From contig BPDI01000010.1 of the NCBI GenBank assembly GCA_019654215.1, forward strand, positions 1 through 64,000: a stretch of 64,000 bases of DNA, in the 5' to 3' direction. Position 1 is the stretch's first letter, and each line of letters begins with the position of its first letter. The translations under genes and the position numbers were made by a program. Shown here in pieces: positions 1 through 11,547 of this stretch. Source of the DNA: Gammaproteobacteria bacterium. Its GTDB lineage: Bacteria; Pseudomonadota; Gammaproteobacteria; Pseudomonadales; Pseudohongiellaceae. The notes under the pieces are model-generated. The model made no database searches. It had not been told where the DNA came from and saw only the letters and a list, made by a program, of their open reading frames with translations.

Positions 1-1915
1 TGGCTTCCCCCCCAGCGCGTAATGCGATAAGCACACTTGCAAGAACAACAAAAGCAACGACTACTCCAGCGGTGTAAGCGATCCCATCCATCCGCTGCTT
101 AAACTGAGTCTCACCAATGTTCTTCGCAAAACTAAGCGCCTTAATTGAAAGCACTGGGAAAACACAAGGCATCAAGTTGAGAATCATGCCGCCCAAAAAG
201 GCAAACAACATATAAACCAGAATACCGCCACTACCTTGACCACTGCTGCTATCGCTATTTGCCGCAGCTAATGGTGTTATAGTTGTGAGGTTTGCATCTT
301 CAGCCGGATTTACAAAATCATAAGCTGTGCGTGCTCCGGCTACGTCTTCTAAAACTAATACGCCATACACTTCACTAAGATCTGACAACATTCGTCGGGT
401 TGCTGATGTGTTATCTGCAGTAAATTCTGCTGAATGGTGACATCGCGTAATGGTCCGGGTTTGATGACACGGCGCTGTTCAGGAAAGAACCACGCATCAG
501 TATAGTTTGCAAACAATGGCTCAGGGGAATCAAAACCAAGGCTTACTCGCTCACCCGCAACCGCAATAATAGATTTAATATCGTGATCAGCGCCCGGTAA
601 TTTCTCGCGGGTGGCGTTAAACATTTCTGCAGCAACCGCATCGTATTCAGCAACCTCTGCAACAGGCAAGCTGAGACTTAATCTTTGCTCACCCGGAATA
701 CAAATCTGTTCACAAACATTCCAGTACGCCAGCGCACTTAGCTCTACTGTATCGCCTATATAGTTTTCGGGAATGGTTATCGAAATTGGTAGCAGTATTT
801 CTTCTTCGTAACCGAAATTCACCAAATCGGTTTCGTAGAATGGCAGCCATTAGGTGTGGGGAAAATTTCAACTCACCTATTTGAGTTCCTTCCGGCGCTT
901 CCCATTCGCTCAAGTTGGTAGGTTCACCACTATCCCCACCCATCTTCCAATAGGTATGCCAGTGTTCTGCAGGATCGAGACGCAGCCCTAACCAAGTGGT
1001 CTTGCCGGGAACGATGTTTGTTGTTTCCGCAATAAACTCAACTTCGATACTGTGATCCCAGGCAACGTTAGTTAAACGTGATGCAATATCATATGCGCGC
1101 CAGGAACCGTCATCATCGATAAGTTTTAAAGTTCCAACTAATTCATTTAATCCTGCAGGGTATCGACGGTGTTGTTCAGTGGATATTTGAATTCTGTCAC
1201 CATCAATCATCACTTCGCGATAAGGCGCATACTTCATTATGCGCCTTTCAGTTGGAAAGAAGTAAGCTTCGTCGACGTTTTCAAACTCGCCATTAAAGGC
1301 CTGAGTCATGACATTCACTTTATCGTCATGCGCATTAAACTGAGTTAAAAGACTATGTTGATCTAATGAAGCAGGAGTTAATTCTCTGCTTTCTGCAAAA
1401 CCCACTACCCATCTCTCATCAATTTCCAACGCTTCACCAACAGGAAGCGAAAGGGAAAATATCGCATCTCCAGGTATGCAGATTTCTTCACAGACCTGCC
1501 AATCAATTTTCATGGTTAGATCAAAAGTAGATTGATCATAATCCCCAGGAACACTAATAGGTAAGGGTAAAAATACTTCACGCTCGTAGGTGAAGGTAAC
1601 CAGTTCGCTGCCAAGGAATGGAGTCCATTCTGGAATAGGCCAGACTATGTCGCCTACTACAGTTCCTTCTGGAATATCCCACTCGCTGGTGAAGGTTTCG
1701 ACACCACTATCACCGCCAAATTTCCAATAGGTATGCCAGTGTTCGATCGGGTCCAGTCGGACGCCCAGCCAGAAGGTTTCTCCAGGAACGACATTCATCG
1801 TTTCCGAAACCAGCTCAACTTCTATCTGATCAGTACTATGAACTTGCCCGTAGCTGTTCGTAGCTAAGACAATAAAGCTCATAAATATCAGTATGTTATG
1901 CAAAGCTTTCAACAT
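1..1915 (-). CDS. DsbD/ScsB-like thiol:disulfide interchange protein, 3' part beyond window, frameshifted
   Basis: Membrane thiol-disulfide reductase that would pass electrons from the cytoplasm to periplasmic partners. A signal peptide (MLKALHNILIFMSF...) is followed by two successive copies of the DsbD N-terminal beta domain: each has EHWHTYWK, GGDSG, then a Cys pair in CEEICIPGD (copy 1) or CEQICIPGE (copy 2). After copy 2 the reading frame enters the DsbD membrane domain with NLMPCVFPVLSIKALSF near base 190; the rest lies beyond base 1. Frame changes occur near 835 and 415, both short indels. It lies downstream of recJ on the same strand. Family assignment is firm; the duplicated N-domain is seen directly; the substrate is unknown. 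ScsB-type proteins (copper or redox stress) are an alternative name. Confidence 0.85.
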
Positions 1916-2145
1916 GTTGGATTCCTGTTGAACTAGGGCAAATTTTACTCGCTACCGCAGGTTCAGACTGTGCCAAAAGGTAACAAATTATGCATATTAC
2001 TGTCATGCCAATTCATAGACAGTTTCGGCATTTCCATGGTTTCTCTGAAGGGAATTTAAGTCGAAGAAGCCACGCCATTCATAGCATTAAAAGAGCTAAT
2101 CCAAGGAAATTTCGTGTAACGATTTAGCTGACTTAATGCGAGCGT

Positions 2146-3905
2146 TTAGGTACTTGCCAATATTTGTTCCACCATTAACTGCAAGTTAACTACTCCGCGA
2201 AATTCGTTCACTGACATCCGATAGGCAATTTCTATTTCGCTTACTGATTTCGCGGGCCAATCTTCGTTGGAAACATTAAATGCAATCGCATCAATAGATC
2301 GCTGGGAATCTTGCATTGGGCTTAACACCATTTTTAAATGGCGCTCACCGACTCTTCTTTGTTGAACTAGGTTAAATCGACCATCAAAAAGTGGTTCTGG
2401 AAATTCCTGACCCCATGGCCCTGCCTCATCGATAGCAGCGGCAGTTTCTAAGGTAAACCACTCAGACTTAACCCTACCGTCACTGAGAATCTTTGCCTGT
2501 AGTTGATCATCAGAAAGTAAAGCAGCTGCCTCTGCAGCAAAAGCCTTCTGAAATTCTTCGAAGTTATTCAAGTCAAGACTAAGACCCGCCGCCATGGAGT
2601 GACCACCAAACTTAGTGATTAATCCTGGATTCTTAGTGGCAACAGCATCCAGCGCATCACGAATATGAAAACCTTGCACCGAACGAGCCGAGCCTTTTAA
2701 TTCAATCGATTCTCCCAAATTTTCATCAAGTCGTGCGAAAGCGATAACCGGACGGTAATACTTGTCTTTAATTCTCGATGCCACAATACCAACTACACCT
2801 TGATGCCAGCGTTCATCGTATAAACAGATGGCAGCAGGTAGTGATGCCTCTTCTAAAGATAGCTCGTTAAGCACTGCAAATGCCTGATCACGCATCTCAG
2901 CTTCAATCTGTTTTCGATCCTGGTTCATTCCATCTAGTTTCAGTGCCAGTGGATGAGCTCGGCTGGCGGATTCTGCTAATAAACACTCAATACCAGTGGA
3001 CATATCTTCCAATCGCCCGGCTGCGTTGAGTCTCGGGCCAAGACTAAAACCAAGGTCGCTAGCACTAAGACGATTTGGCTGTCGATTGGCCACCTGTAAC
3101 AAGGCAAATATGCCTGGGCGAGCAACTCCGATGCGTATTCGCTTCAATCCCTCATCAATCAAAATACGATTATTTCGGTCCAAGGCAACTACATCTGCCA
3201 CAGTGCCAAGAGCAACCAGATCTAATTGCAATGCAAGATTGGGCTCTTCGATATTATTTTCTTCAAACCAATTTATTTCTCGCAGTTGTGATCGTAATGC
3301 CAACATCACGTAGAAGATAACGCCGACGCCGGCTATACATTTACTAGCGAAAGCACAATCAGCTTGATTAGGGTTAACAATTGCCTGAGCTTCCGGCAAT
3401 TGGTCTGGCGCAATATGATGATCCGTAATTATGACTTCGATACCTGACCCATTTGCTGCCCTTACCCCTTCGATACTGGAAATCCCATTATCGACTGTTA
3501 TAAGCAAGTCGGGCTCTTTATGTTTGGCGAGCTCAACTATTTCGGGAGTTAATCCGTAACCGAACTGAAAACGATTAGGCACGATGTAATCGACATGACT
3601 AGCACCCATCTGGCGTAATGCATTCATAGCCAACACGCAACCGGTTGCTCCATCAGCGTCAAAGTCTGAAACGATTACAATGCGTTTTTTATTCTGAAGA
3701 CAATCGAGTAACAAACCGACCGCCTTATTCATGTCCTTAAAACCATCGGGTGGTAAGAGATTGGATAAACCCAGTTCAAGTTCATCTGGGGATTGAATGG
3801 AACGTTTTCTATAAATTGTTGCAGTAAGGGATGAACGGAATCAGCGAAACTGAGATCTGGATTTCTTACTCTGCGCTGATCAGCATGGACTTTGGGAATC
3901 AGACC
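2146..3905 (-). CDS. recJ: Single-stranded-DNA-specific exonuclease RecJ
   Basis: 5'-3' exonuclease on single-stranded DNA, acting in RecF-pathway recombination and mismatch repair. The DHH phosphoesterase signature is complete: DFDADGATG, VDNGISS, ITDHH, then a DHHA1 half with GGHSMAAGLSL and the OB-fold end (FDGRFNLVQQRRVGERHLK). It aligns with E. coli RecJ along its length. The first 50 or so codons (VHADQRRVRNPDLSFAD...) are in another frame, joined by a shift near 3780. No ATG is visible in the upstream frame; the start is probably a non-ATG codon overlapping the thrC stop around 3899-3905. The hom-thrC-recJ order is the usual gammaproteobacterial one. Confidence 0.93.
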
Positions 3906-5291
3906 TTTGCTTTTATAATATCTGTTACTTCACTGAGATCATTGGCAACGACGGTGTAGCATTCTTCCCGCTCAAACAAGTCCGCTAGATGTTGTGGAAG
4001 CTCTGGATTATCTAGTCCGGGTGCAGTAATGGCTTCGACAAATTTAGCTGGGTGCGCTGTAGCTAAAGTAATCATTGGTATTTCTGTGTTGTCTTTAATC
4101 TCACTGCATATTCGCGCAGCCTTTAAACCTACCGCTGTATGAGGATCTAACAGTTTGCCATGATCGTCGAATACTTCAGCAATGATAGAACAGGTAACCT
4201 CATCGTCAACACTGGCGCTATCAAAGCAATCCTTAACAGATTGCCACTGTTTTTTAGACACACTCAAGGTTTCTTTACCAAAACGAGACATGAATGTTGC
4301 AAGTACAGCACCATCACGATTGAACAGATCGAACAAATACCGTTCGAAATTCGAAGAAACCAGAATATCCATCTTGGAGAAAATGTTTTAGTAAGGTCCG
4401 CTATTGAATATTCGTTGTTACTAATAAACCGGTGAAGAATGTCATTCTTATTAGTGGCAACAATTAGCCTATCTACTGGAAGCCCCATACTTTTTGCGAG
4501 ATATCCTGCATAAATGTCTCCGAAATTTCCGGTAGGCACAGAAAAAGAAACTTTCCGTCGTGGACTACCTATTTTAAGGCTGCATAAAAATAGTAAACGA
4601 TCTGCATGAGTATGCGGGCCCAGTTAATGGAATTAACTGCCACTAATTGCCGATCATCTGGTAAGAAAGACTGATCTGCGAACGCTGCTTTTACGAACGT
4701 TGACAATCATCAAAGTTTCCTTTCACAGCCAAGTTAAAAACATTATCACCCGGTACCGTGGTCATCTGCTTGCGCTGCACATCAGACACTCTCTGATAAG
4801 GGTGCAAGATAAATATGTCGACATAATCAGAGTGCCGCAGCCTTCTAAAGCAGCCGAACCTGTATCGCCGGAAGTGCACCTAGGATTACAAATTTTTGTT
4901 GATTCTTCTTTAATACACAGTCCAACATTCTACCCAACACTTGCAAGGCAAAATCTTTAAACGCTAGAGTTGGACCGTGAAATAGTTCAAGCACATACTC
5001 GTTTTCGCCTAGTTGAGAAATAGGAGCTACATCAGGATGATCGAACTCTTGATAACTGGCATCGATAATGTCTTTTAGTTCCTGTTTAGGAATCGCGCCA
5101 TCAATGAAAGGAGTAATTATCTCAAACGCCAGGTCTGAGTAGCTTAAAATCCTTCCACCGCTCCATTTGTTCAATGGAGAAGAAGGTAGACTTTGTGGCA
5201 CATACAGTCCACCGTCAGGAGCCAGTCCAGTCAGCAAGACTTCTTCGAAGCTTTGGGGGTCACAACTACCGCGCGTGCTTACATATTTCAT
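3899..5291 (-). CDS. thrC: Threonine synthase, frameshifted
   Basis: PLP enzyme converting O-phosphohomoserine to threonine, last step of threonine synthesis. The N-terminus MKYVSTRG and GLAPDGGLYVP are typical, as is LFHGPTLAFKDFALQ (PLP lysine in AFKDFA). The phosphate-binding motif GATSGDTGSAA is present only if one base is restored near 4875. The later segment PTGNFGDIYAGYLAKSMGLP is in a second frame and the C-terminal domain in a third. These shifts would destroy an essential biosynthetic gene, so I read them as sequencing errors. It starts 15 bases after hom, so the two are one transcriptional unit. Confidence 0.92.
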
Positions 5292-5306
5292 GGTTTGTTC
5301 TTAGCG

Positions 5307-6629
5307 CTAAGTCGCCTCACCGTGAAATGGTTCTACCCGAATGCGATTTATCTTACCAGTTACGTCATCTAATACTTCAATCCCCGCTATGGCCTGGTTT
5401 AGCTGTTTCTCTTCCGCTGTATGGGTAAGAATTATTATTGGAATGGTTTCACTAATTGCTTCTTTCTGAATAACTGCCTCAATACTTATGTCATGATCTT
5501 GAAGAATGGAAGATATCTTCGCCATCACGCCTACCCGACCCAACAGCTGGAATTCTTAGATAGTATTCTGCTTCAATATCTTCAATATCTAGACTGGAAT
5601 TTCCTCATCCATCTCCCAATAGCCTAAAGCGGGATAAACTGGAACTTGAGCACCACTTTTTAAATGGCGAGAAAGATCCATTAGATCTGCGACAACGGGT
5701 GAAGCAGTGGCTTCGGCCCCGCACCCGCCCGTTATAAAGCGTTGCACCGACTTTGTTGCCGTGGAAATAGGATTGCATTACCCACTCCACCGACGCTTGG
5801 GCCCAAAAAACGAGATTTAGTAAGCAGCGTAGGATGTACTCGCATCTCAATACCTTTATCGGAGCGGCGAGCAATACCTAAGTGCTTTATACAATAACCC
5901 AGTTCATCAGCATAACTAATGTCCTCTGCTGTAATTGGTTTATTCCTTCGGGGTAAGTTTTATCAAATTGAAGGGGAATGCCAAACGCTATGGACCCCAT
6001 GATAGTTAGCTTATGAGCAGCATCTATGCCTTCGACATCGAAAGTAGGATCCGCCTCGGCATAACCCAGTTTTTTGGGGTTCTGCTAACACATCTTCGAA
6101 CTGGCGTTGCTTTGACGCCATCTCTGTCATAATGAAGTTGCCAGTGCCATTAATGATTCCTGCCAACCAGTTAATGCTATTTGCTGCCAACCCTTCCCGT
6201 AGTGCTTTAATAATTGGTATGCCTCCGGCAACACTCTTTCATAAGCAAGCACGACATTATTGTGTTGGGCGATCTCGAAAAGCTCATTGCCATGTTCAGC
6301 AATTAATGCCTTTTTGCAGTCACTACATGTTTGCCGTTGGAAAGAGCCTGTTTTATGACTTCTAATGCAGGGTCATAACCACCGATGGTCTCAATAAGGA
6401 TATCGATGTCGGCATCTTTACTACATCGAATACATCGGTGCTTACTGTCTCAATTCCATGCAGGTCTTTGCCATGAGAGTTCTGTGGCAATACGAGTGAC
6501 TTTAATATCACTGCCAAGCCGTCTTCTAATTTCGTCTCCATTATCAGTGAGCAAAGCGAGGGTGCCTGCGCCGACTGTTCCCAATCCACAAATACCAATG
6601 TTTAAAGTTTTATTGGCTACTTCGCTCAA
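5307..6629 (-). CDS. hom: Homoserine dehydrogenase, frameshifted
   Basis: NAD(P)-dependent reduction of aspartate semialdehyde to homoserine, shared by threonine and methionine synthesis. The N-terminal Rossmann motif [13 protein letters not shown] is seen at the start. The C-terminus is an ACT domain ([20 protein letters not shown]), the usual site of threonine feedback in this family. The proposed start is TTG at 6629-6627, eight or so bases after a GAGG-type ribosome binding site. At least five frame changes lie between. It is the first gene of hom-thrC-recJ, with a strong terminator separating it from dsbC upstream. Confidence 0.9.
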
Positions 6630-6760
6630 CTGCCTCTTCCTTTAAATGACTGAGTTCAAAACAACCTTGCTGAACAAACCGCGAATTATACTGGAATTAG
6701 CCTATAAACCCAGTGACTCCAACCCCCTAACCCCGGGCATCACAAGAGTATAGTGGGAAT

Positions 6761-6789
6761 AAAAAAGCCCGCTAGTTGCGGGCTTTTTT
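6761..6789. terminator. Rho-independent terminator between dsbC and hom
   Basis: Stem AAGCCCGC / GCGGGCTT around a TAGT-type loop, flanked by A6 on one side and T6 on the other, so it can work in both directions. It begins 15 bases after the dsbC stop and lies 130 bases before the hom start, which makes hom-thrC a separate transcript. Confidence 0.9.
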
Positions 6790-6804
6790 GAATCTTGCGT
6801 AGAG

Positions 6805-7546
6805 TTAGTTGATATTGAGCATAGCTACTAATCTCTCTACTCCATTAGCCCGGTATCACTCTGCCATCAGGAAAAATTAAAGCTGGGGTTCCGGAGATGC
6901 CTATCTGATTGCCTAGCTCATAATGATCATAACCGGTGTTTCGCATTCTCGTGCAGGCAGATTTTGACCGTTCTTTGCTTGAGTCAAAGACCTGTGACGA
7001 TCGTCGGAGCACCAAACAGAAATCATCTTGTCATAAGATCCCGCTGTTCACCACCCGCGGATAGGCCAAGTAACGAATCTGAATTCCTCTCGCCAATAAG
7101 TCTTCCATGTCACGATGCAGCGCCCGACAATAAGTGCAATCCACATCAGTAAAAAAGTTAGAGTAGCCTGCACTTCAACATCAGGACTAAAGATAATCAT
7201 TTGGTCTTCCGGAATATTGGCAACACGCTCCATGGTTCGAATTTGGCGTGTACGGAAGACAAATTCATTAACCGGCGTCAGTGGTTTGATACATATCACC
7301 AGCAAAGAGAAAATCGCCGGAAACATCACTGTAGAGTAACTCGCCGGTGTTTAATTCCACTTCAAAGATTTTTCAAGCTGAGTCCTTTTATTCCTAAAAT
7401 TTCCAACTGCCCTTGAGACGCAGTCACGATAGCTGCCTCAAGTTTGTCGTGCAAAGTCTGCGGACCCGCATAGTCCTGCGCCTGATAGCGAGGGGAGCGG
7501 AGCCATTACAAATTTAAAGGAGTAATCGAGTAGCGAGTGTTTTCAT
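6805..7546 (-). CDS. dsbC: Periplasmic disulfide isomerase DsbC, frameshifted
   Basis: Periplasmic disulfide isomerase that reshuffles wrong disulfides and is kept reduced by DsbD. The active site is CTYC (VDCTYCRALHRDM), followed by the thioredoxin cis-Pro segment GISGTPALIFPDGRVIPG. The ATG at 7546 begins MKTLATRLLL, a signal peptide start preceded by a GGAG box. Frame changes lie near 7515, 7340, 7160, 7000 and 6840; in the last repaired frame the protein ends VERLVAMLNIN. dsbC upstream of hom is also the Pseudomonas order. A DsbD-like gene lies at the other end of this block. Confidence 0.87.
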
Positions 7547-7736
7547 CTTAGTCTCCAGGAACTGATTTGTGAGTCTATTGCGTTTTACCATCGAAAAAAA
7601 AAACCGGGTAGGAGTCAAAGCAATTCACTTTTGTCATAAATTGTGACGATTGAGCCCAGCTTTAGAGGGATTTCCGGAACTATGGAATCATTTTTCTGAA
7701 GGATAAGAACAGAAGAAAGCGCAGAATGCTGCTTTC

Positions 7737-8127
7737 TAGAGAATTAATGAACAAATCAGATTACGTTTTTGATTTTTTATCCAACTTTTCGAAATTCTGG
7801 CAGCTCGGCCAGTAAGTTCGCGCAGATAATAAAGCTTAGCCTGACGAACATCACCCCGACGCTTCAGCTGAACGCTATCTACCAATGGGCTGTGATATGA
7901 AAGGTTCGTTCAACACCAACACCGTGGGAAATTTTTCGCACAGTAAAAGAAGAGTTCAGACCTCGGTTTCTTCTTCCGATGACAACACCTTCGAATGCCT
8001 GCAGCCCTTCGCGCTCACCTTCTTTAATCTTTACTTGCACAACTACAGTGTCACCCGGACCGAAGTCTGGCAGATCTTTTGTCATCTGCTCTTCTTCAAT
8101 CTTCTGGATGATTTTATTCTTGCTCAT
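7737..8127 (-). CDS. rplS: 50S ribosomal protein L19, frameshifted near the C-terminus
   Basis: Large-subunit ribosomal protein at the 30S/50S interface. The sequence from [15 protein letters not shown] through [16 protein letters not shown] and [23 protein letters not shown] is diagnostic. After GVERTFH the frame shifts near 7880; the next frame gives [16 protein letters not shown] then GRAARISKS, the usual L19 end, with a slightly long tail before the stop. It is the last gene of the ffh-rpsP-rimM-trmD-rplS block, 34 bases after trmD. Confidence 0.95.
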
Positions 8128-8160
8128 CTTTCTACTCCTGAATTCACCACACTCTTTAAG

Positions 8161-8919
8161 TCAATCGTGTGCCTGATATTCCTTTATAAACTGTTCGAGT
8201 AATTCTTCTGTTCCTGATTCAATTTATTTTTATTAATTAAATCAGGTCGCTTTATCCAGGTCGCCCCCAAACTCTGCTTGAGAGACCAGATTTCAATTGC
8301 TCATGGTCCCCGCTTAAGAGAACTTCAGGTACTTCCAGGCCTCATATTCCTGCGGCCTGGTGTACTCAGGACAGTGCAGCAACCATTGGTAAAACTGTCT
8401 TGTTGAACTGAATCCTCATCACCGAGCACGCCCGGTTGAAAACGGATCATGGCATCAATTAATGCCATCGCAGCCAACTCTCCGCCGCTTAATACGAAAT
8501 CACCAATAGAAATTTCTTCATCGATTTCACTTTCAATAACTCTGTTATCGATTCCCTGATAACGCCCACAGACTAGAACCATGCTCTGTCTTGTAGCTAA
8601 CTCAACAACGTCATCATGCTGAATTAGTCTGCCTTGGGGAGACAGATAGACTACTTTGCTACTCCCTTTTCGCCTCCTAGCCCTTGCTTCGCTGCTTGAA
8701 TCGCAGCAATCAATGGCTCCGTCTTCATAGCATGCCCGGTCCACCACCGAATGGTTTATCGTCTACAGAGCGATGTTTATCTTTTGCATAGCCTCTCGGA
8801 TTAAAGTAATTCAGTACTACTATCCCTTCTTTTACTGCTCTACCGCTAATTCCCCAATCCGTTAACGCAGAAAACATTTCTGGAAACAGGGTGACTACAC
8901 TGAGTTTCATTGCGTTCAC
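8161..8919 (-). CDS. trmD: tRNA (guanine37-N1)-methyltransferase, frameshifted
   Basis: SPOUT-fold enzyme that makes m1G37 in tRNA and prevents frameshifting. [26 protein letters not shown] and FGGGPGM open the protein; the SAM-binding knot is [14 protein letters not shown] and [19 protein letters not shown]. Frame changes lie near 8730 and 8385 and again near 8200, where the repaired frame ends [15 protein letters not shown] at 8161. A start at the second Met (MKLSVV) is as likely as the first. It lies between rimM and rplS as in most gammaproteobacteria. Confidence 0.94.
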
Positions 8920-8943
8920 CTCTGAGTAAGGGTATAGCTCTCC

Positions 8944-9481
8944 CTATTCCAAATAGTCTGCTTCCCAATTAACCAAAATCTTCCCTGCCATGGTATCGAT
9001 TTTCTTAATTACTTCTTCCTTGATGTAGGGAATCAGTCTTTCTCTTTTATCAATACTTTCACCGGTGGGCTGAACTACTAATACATCGTTGGCACCAGTC
9101 TCGAGAAGTCTCTCTAGTTTTCCAAAAAGCTGTCCTTCTTCATTTATTACTTCCATGCCTTCCAATTCATGCCAGTAAAAACTTCCAGCTTCTAAACTTG
9201 GTAAGTCTTCAGAATTTACCGTTAGTTCGATCCCGGTCAGCTTCTTTGCACTTCAGGATCATCGTATCCCCGGAAATGTACTATCAGACTGTTTGCTTGT
9301 TGCTTGTGCTGATCGATTTCCAACATCTGCCAGGCTTCTTCGATTTCTGCAAAAAATTGAGAGTAGTCGAGAATATTTTCTGGTGGTGTAGTAAAGGAAT
9401 TTAATTTGAGCCAGCCTTTAATCCGTGAACCTTGCCAATCTGACCCAGCACCACCCGCATTGTTTCTATCTCCGCGCTCAT
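8944..9481 (-). CDS. rimM: 16S rRNA processing protein RimM, frameshifted
   Basis: Ribosome maturation factor that binds S19 during 30S head assembly. The ATG at 9481 begins [22 protein letters not shown], the usual RimM opening; one missing A in an A-run near 9420 then shifts the frame to [19 protein letters not shown] second shift near 9237 leads to the PRC-barrel half ([19 protein letters not shown]... NWEADYL). It sits between rpsP and trmD. Confidence 0.9.
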
Positions 9482-9508
9482 TGAAAGTCGCAGTTTTAGA
9501 TGGAACTG

Positions 9509-9767
9509 TTAAGTTCTCAGTAGTAGCGGCGGCAGCATCTTTGGCAAGGTTTGAAACGCGAGGGCTAACTTGTGCGCCCTGATTTTGCCAATAGGCCATA
9601 CGCTCGAGATCTAATCGCAATCGCTCTTCCTGACCACGGGCCATTGGGTTAAAAAATCCAATGCGCTCAATGAAACGGCCATCTCTAGGCTTGCGACTGT
9701 CACTCACAGTGATGTGATAAAAAGGCTTCTTTTTAGCACCACCACGCGATAAGCGAATCGTCACCAT
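9509..9767 (-). CDS. rpsP: 30S ribosomal protein S16
   Basis: Small-subunit ribosomal protein. From [19 protein letters not shown] through [13 protein letters not shown] the match is full. In the given sequence the frame has no stop and runs into rimM; S16 is normally 80-90 residues, and both other frames have stops at 9509-9519 just after KDAAAA, so a one-base error there probably removed the stop. The end coordinate is therefore an estimate. The start at 9767 is chosen on the conserved MVTIRL. Confidence 0.93.
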
Positions 9768-9982
9768 AAATAAATTCCTAAATAAATTTCGAGTCTCTAC
9801 TAGGTTCGGACCCTTTAAGTGCCTTAGCCCCGAGTATTTGAGCCCCGACATAAAAAGGCGGGTATCATAAGGCAATTAGCCGCTTATTGGAAGTGAAATG
9901 GCAGCTATTTCGAAACGGGAAATACCCGAGCTATGCGGGTTACAAGCAATGTTCAAAGGAAGCGAGACCGTCTAATTTTTAG

Positions 9983-11373
9983 CTAGAATCTAGGTGGTTT
10001 TCCTTTAGGAAATGGCGGCATTACGCCAACGCCGGGACCCTGCCTACTCCAAGTCCCCGCATCATGTTCGCCATATTGCCACCCTTTATCTTTTTCATAA
10101 GCTTTTGCATCTGTTTGTGCTGTTTTAGTAGTCGATTCAAATCCTGAATCTGGGTTCCGGAACCCTCCGTTATCGGCGTTTGCGGGAACCGTTAAGGATA
10201 TCCGGATTCACCCGCTCCCGCATGGTCATGGAATTAATGATGGCTTCCATGCAGCTGAATTGAGAATCGTCCACCTCCCGGCTGCATTGGTGTCAAGGCT
10301 CCCATCCCGGCATCTTATCCATGATCTGGCAACTCCTCCCATGTTTTTCATCTGGGTAAGCTGTTCTTTGAAATCTTCCAGATCAAATCCGCGACCTTTT
10401 TTTAAATTTTTTTGGCGAGTCGCTCCGCCTTTTGCTTATCAACTTTCTTCTCGGCTTCTTCGATCAGGGATAACACATCTCCCATTCCGAGAATCCGCGA
10501 AGCGATTCTATCGGGGTAAAAAGGCTCCAGTGCGTCAGTCTTCTCACCCACACCCATAAACTTAATTGGCTTGCCGGTAATATGCCGAACTGAAAGTGCG
10601 GCACCACCTCTAGCATCACCGTCTGCCTTGGTCAGCACAACACCGGTGAGCGGCAATACATTGTTAAAGGCTTTAGCGGTATTGGCTGCATCCTGACCAG
10701 TCATGGCGTCAACAACAAACAAAGTTTCAATAGGATTCAATTGGTCATGCAACGCCCGAATCTCATTCATCATTTCTTCATCGATGGCGAGTCGACCTGC
10801 AGTATCAACAATTAACACATCGACTAATTTACGCTTGGCCTCCGCCTGCGCTGCCGCAGTTATCTCAGTTGGTGATTGTGCGTTATCACTTGCAAAGAAC
10901 TCAACGCCTACATCTTTAGCCAAAGTTTCCAATTGCTGAATGGCTGCCGGTCTATACACGTCAGCAGAAACAACCATTACGGATTTCTTAGCTTGCTCTT
11001 GCAGAAACTTGGAGAGCTTTGCTACGGTGGTCGTTTTACCAGCACCTTGTAAACCGGCCATCAAGATAATTGCCGGTGGGGTTGTTTTTAGATCCAGTTC
11101 TGCGTTGGCTGAACCCATAATTGCTTCGAGTTCTGCCTGTACGACTTTGATAAAAGCCTGGCTGGGAGTAAGACTCTTGGTAACTTCCTGTCCAACTGCA
11201 CGCAGGCTTACGCGATCTAAAAATTCTTTGACTACAGGAAGAGCGACATCAGCTTCCAATAATCCACGCCGGACTTCCCGTAACGCTTCCTCAATATTGT
11301 TTTCGGTGAGGGTCGCCTTGCCGGCTATCTTGCGAAAGGTTCCCGCTAGCCTTTCTGTTAAGTTATCAAACAC
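9983..11373 (-). CDS. ffh: Signal recognition particle protein Ffh, frameshifted in the M domain
   Basis: GTPase that, with 4.5S RNA, targets nascent membrane proteins to FtsY. MFDNLTERLAGTFRKIAGKA begins the N domain; G-domain motifs are GLQGAGKTTT, DTAGRL, TKADGDARGG. After ERLAKKI near 10402 the Met-rich M domain (DLEDFKEQLTQMKNMGG, MPGMG, MKKIKGGNMANMMRGLG) continues in several frames. Repaired, it ends with a PFPKGKPPRF tail at 9983. First gene of the block, divergent from the ypjD-like gene, as in many gammaproteobacteria. Confidence 0.94.
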
Positions 11374-11547
11374 GATTTAATTCTACCTGATGCAATAAGC
11401 GGCGAATTATAGCCAATTCAGAGAGCCTAAACCATTTGCTACAATTCTGAATTTATTGCCTACTGAAGCAGGTAAAATTGAATAAAATATCGCTTCAACC
11501 GATAGTAGGTATATGCGAAACTCAATAGTCTAACTCGCTTAGTTCTT

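Noticed and set aside
3899-6629. thrC and hom considered as pseudogenes.
   Set aside because: All catalytic motifs remain once single bases are restored, and the breaks are at homopolymers, which points to sequencing error.
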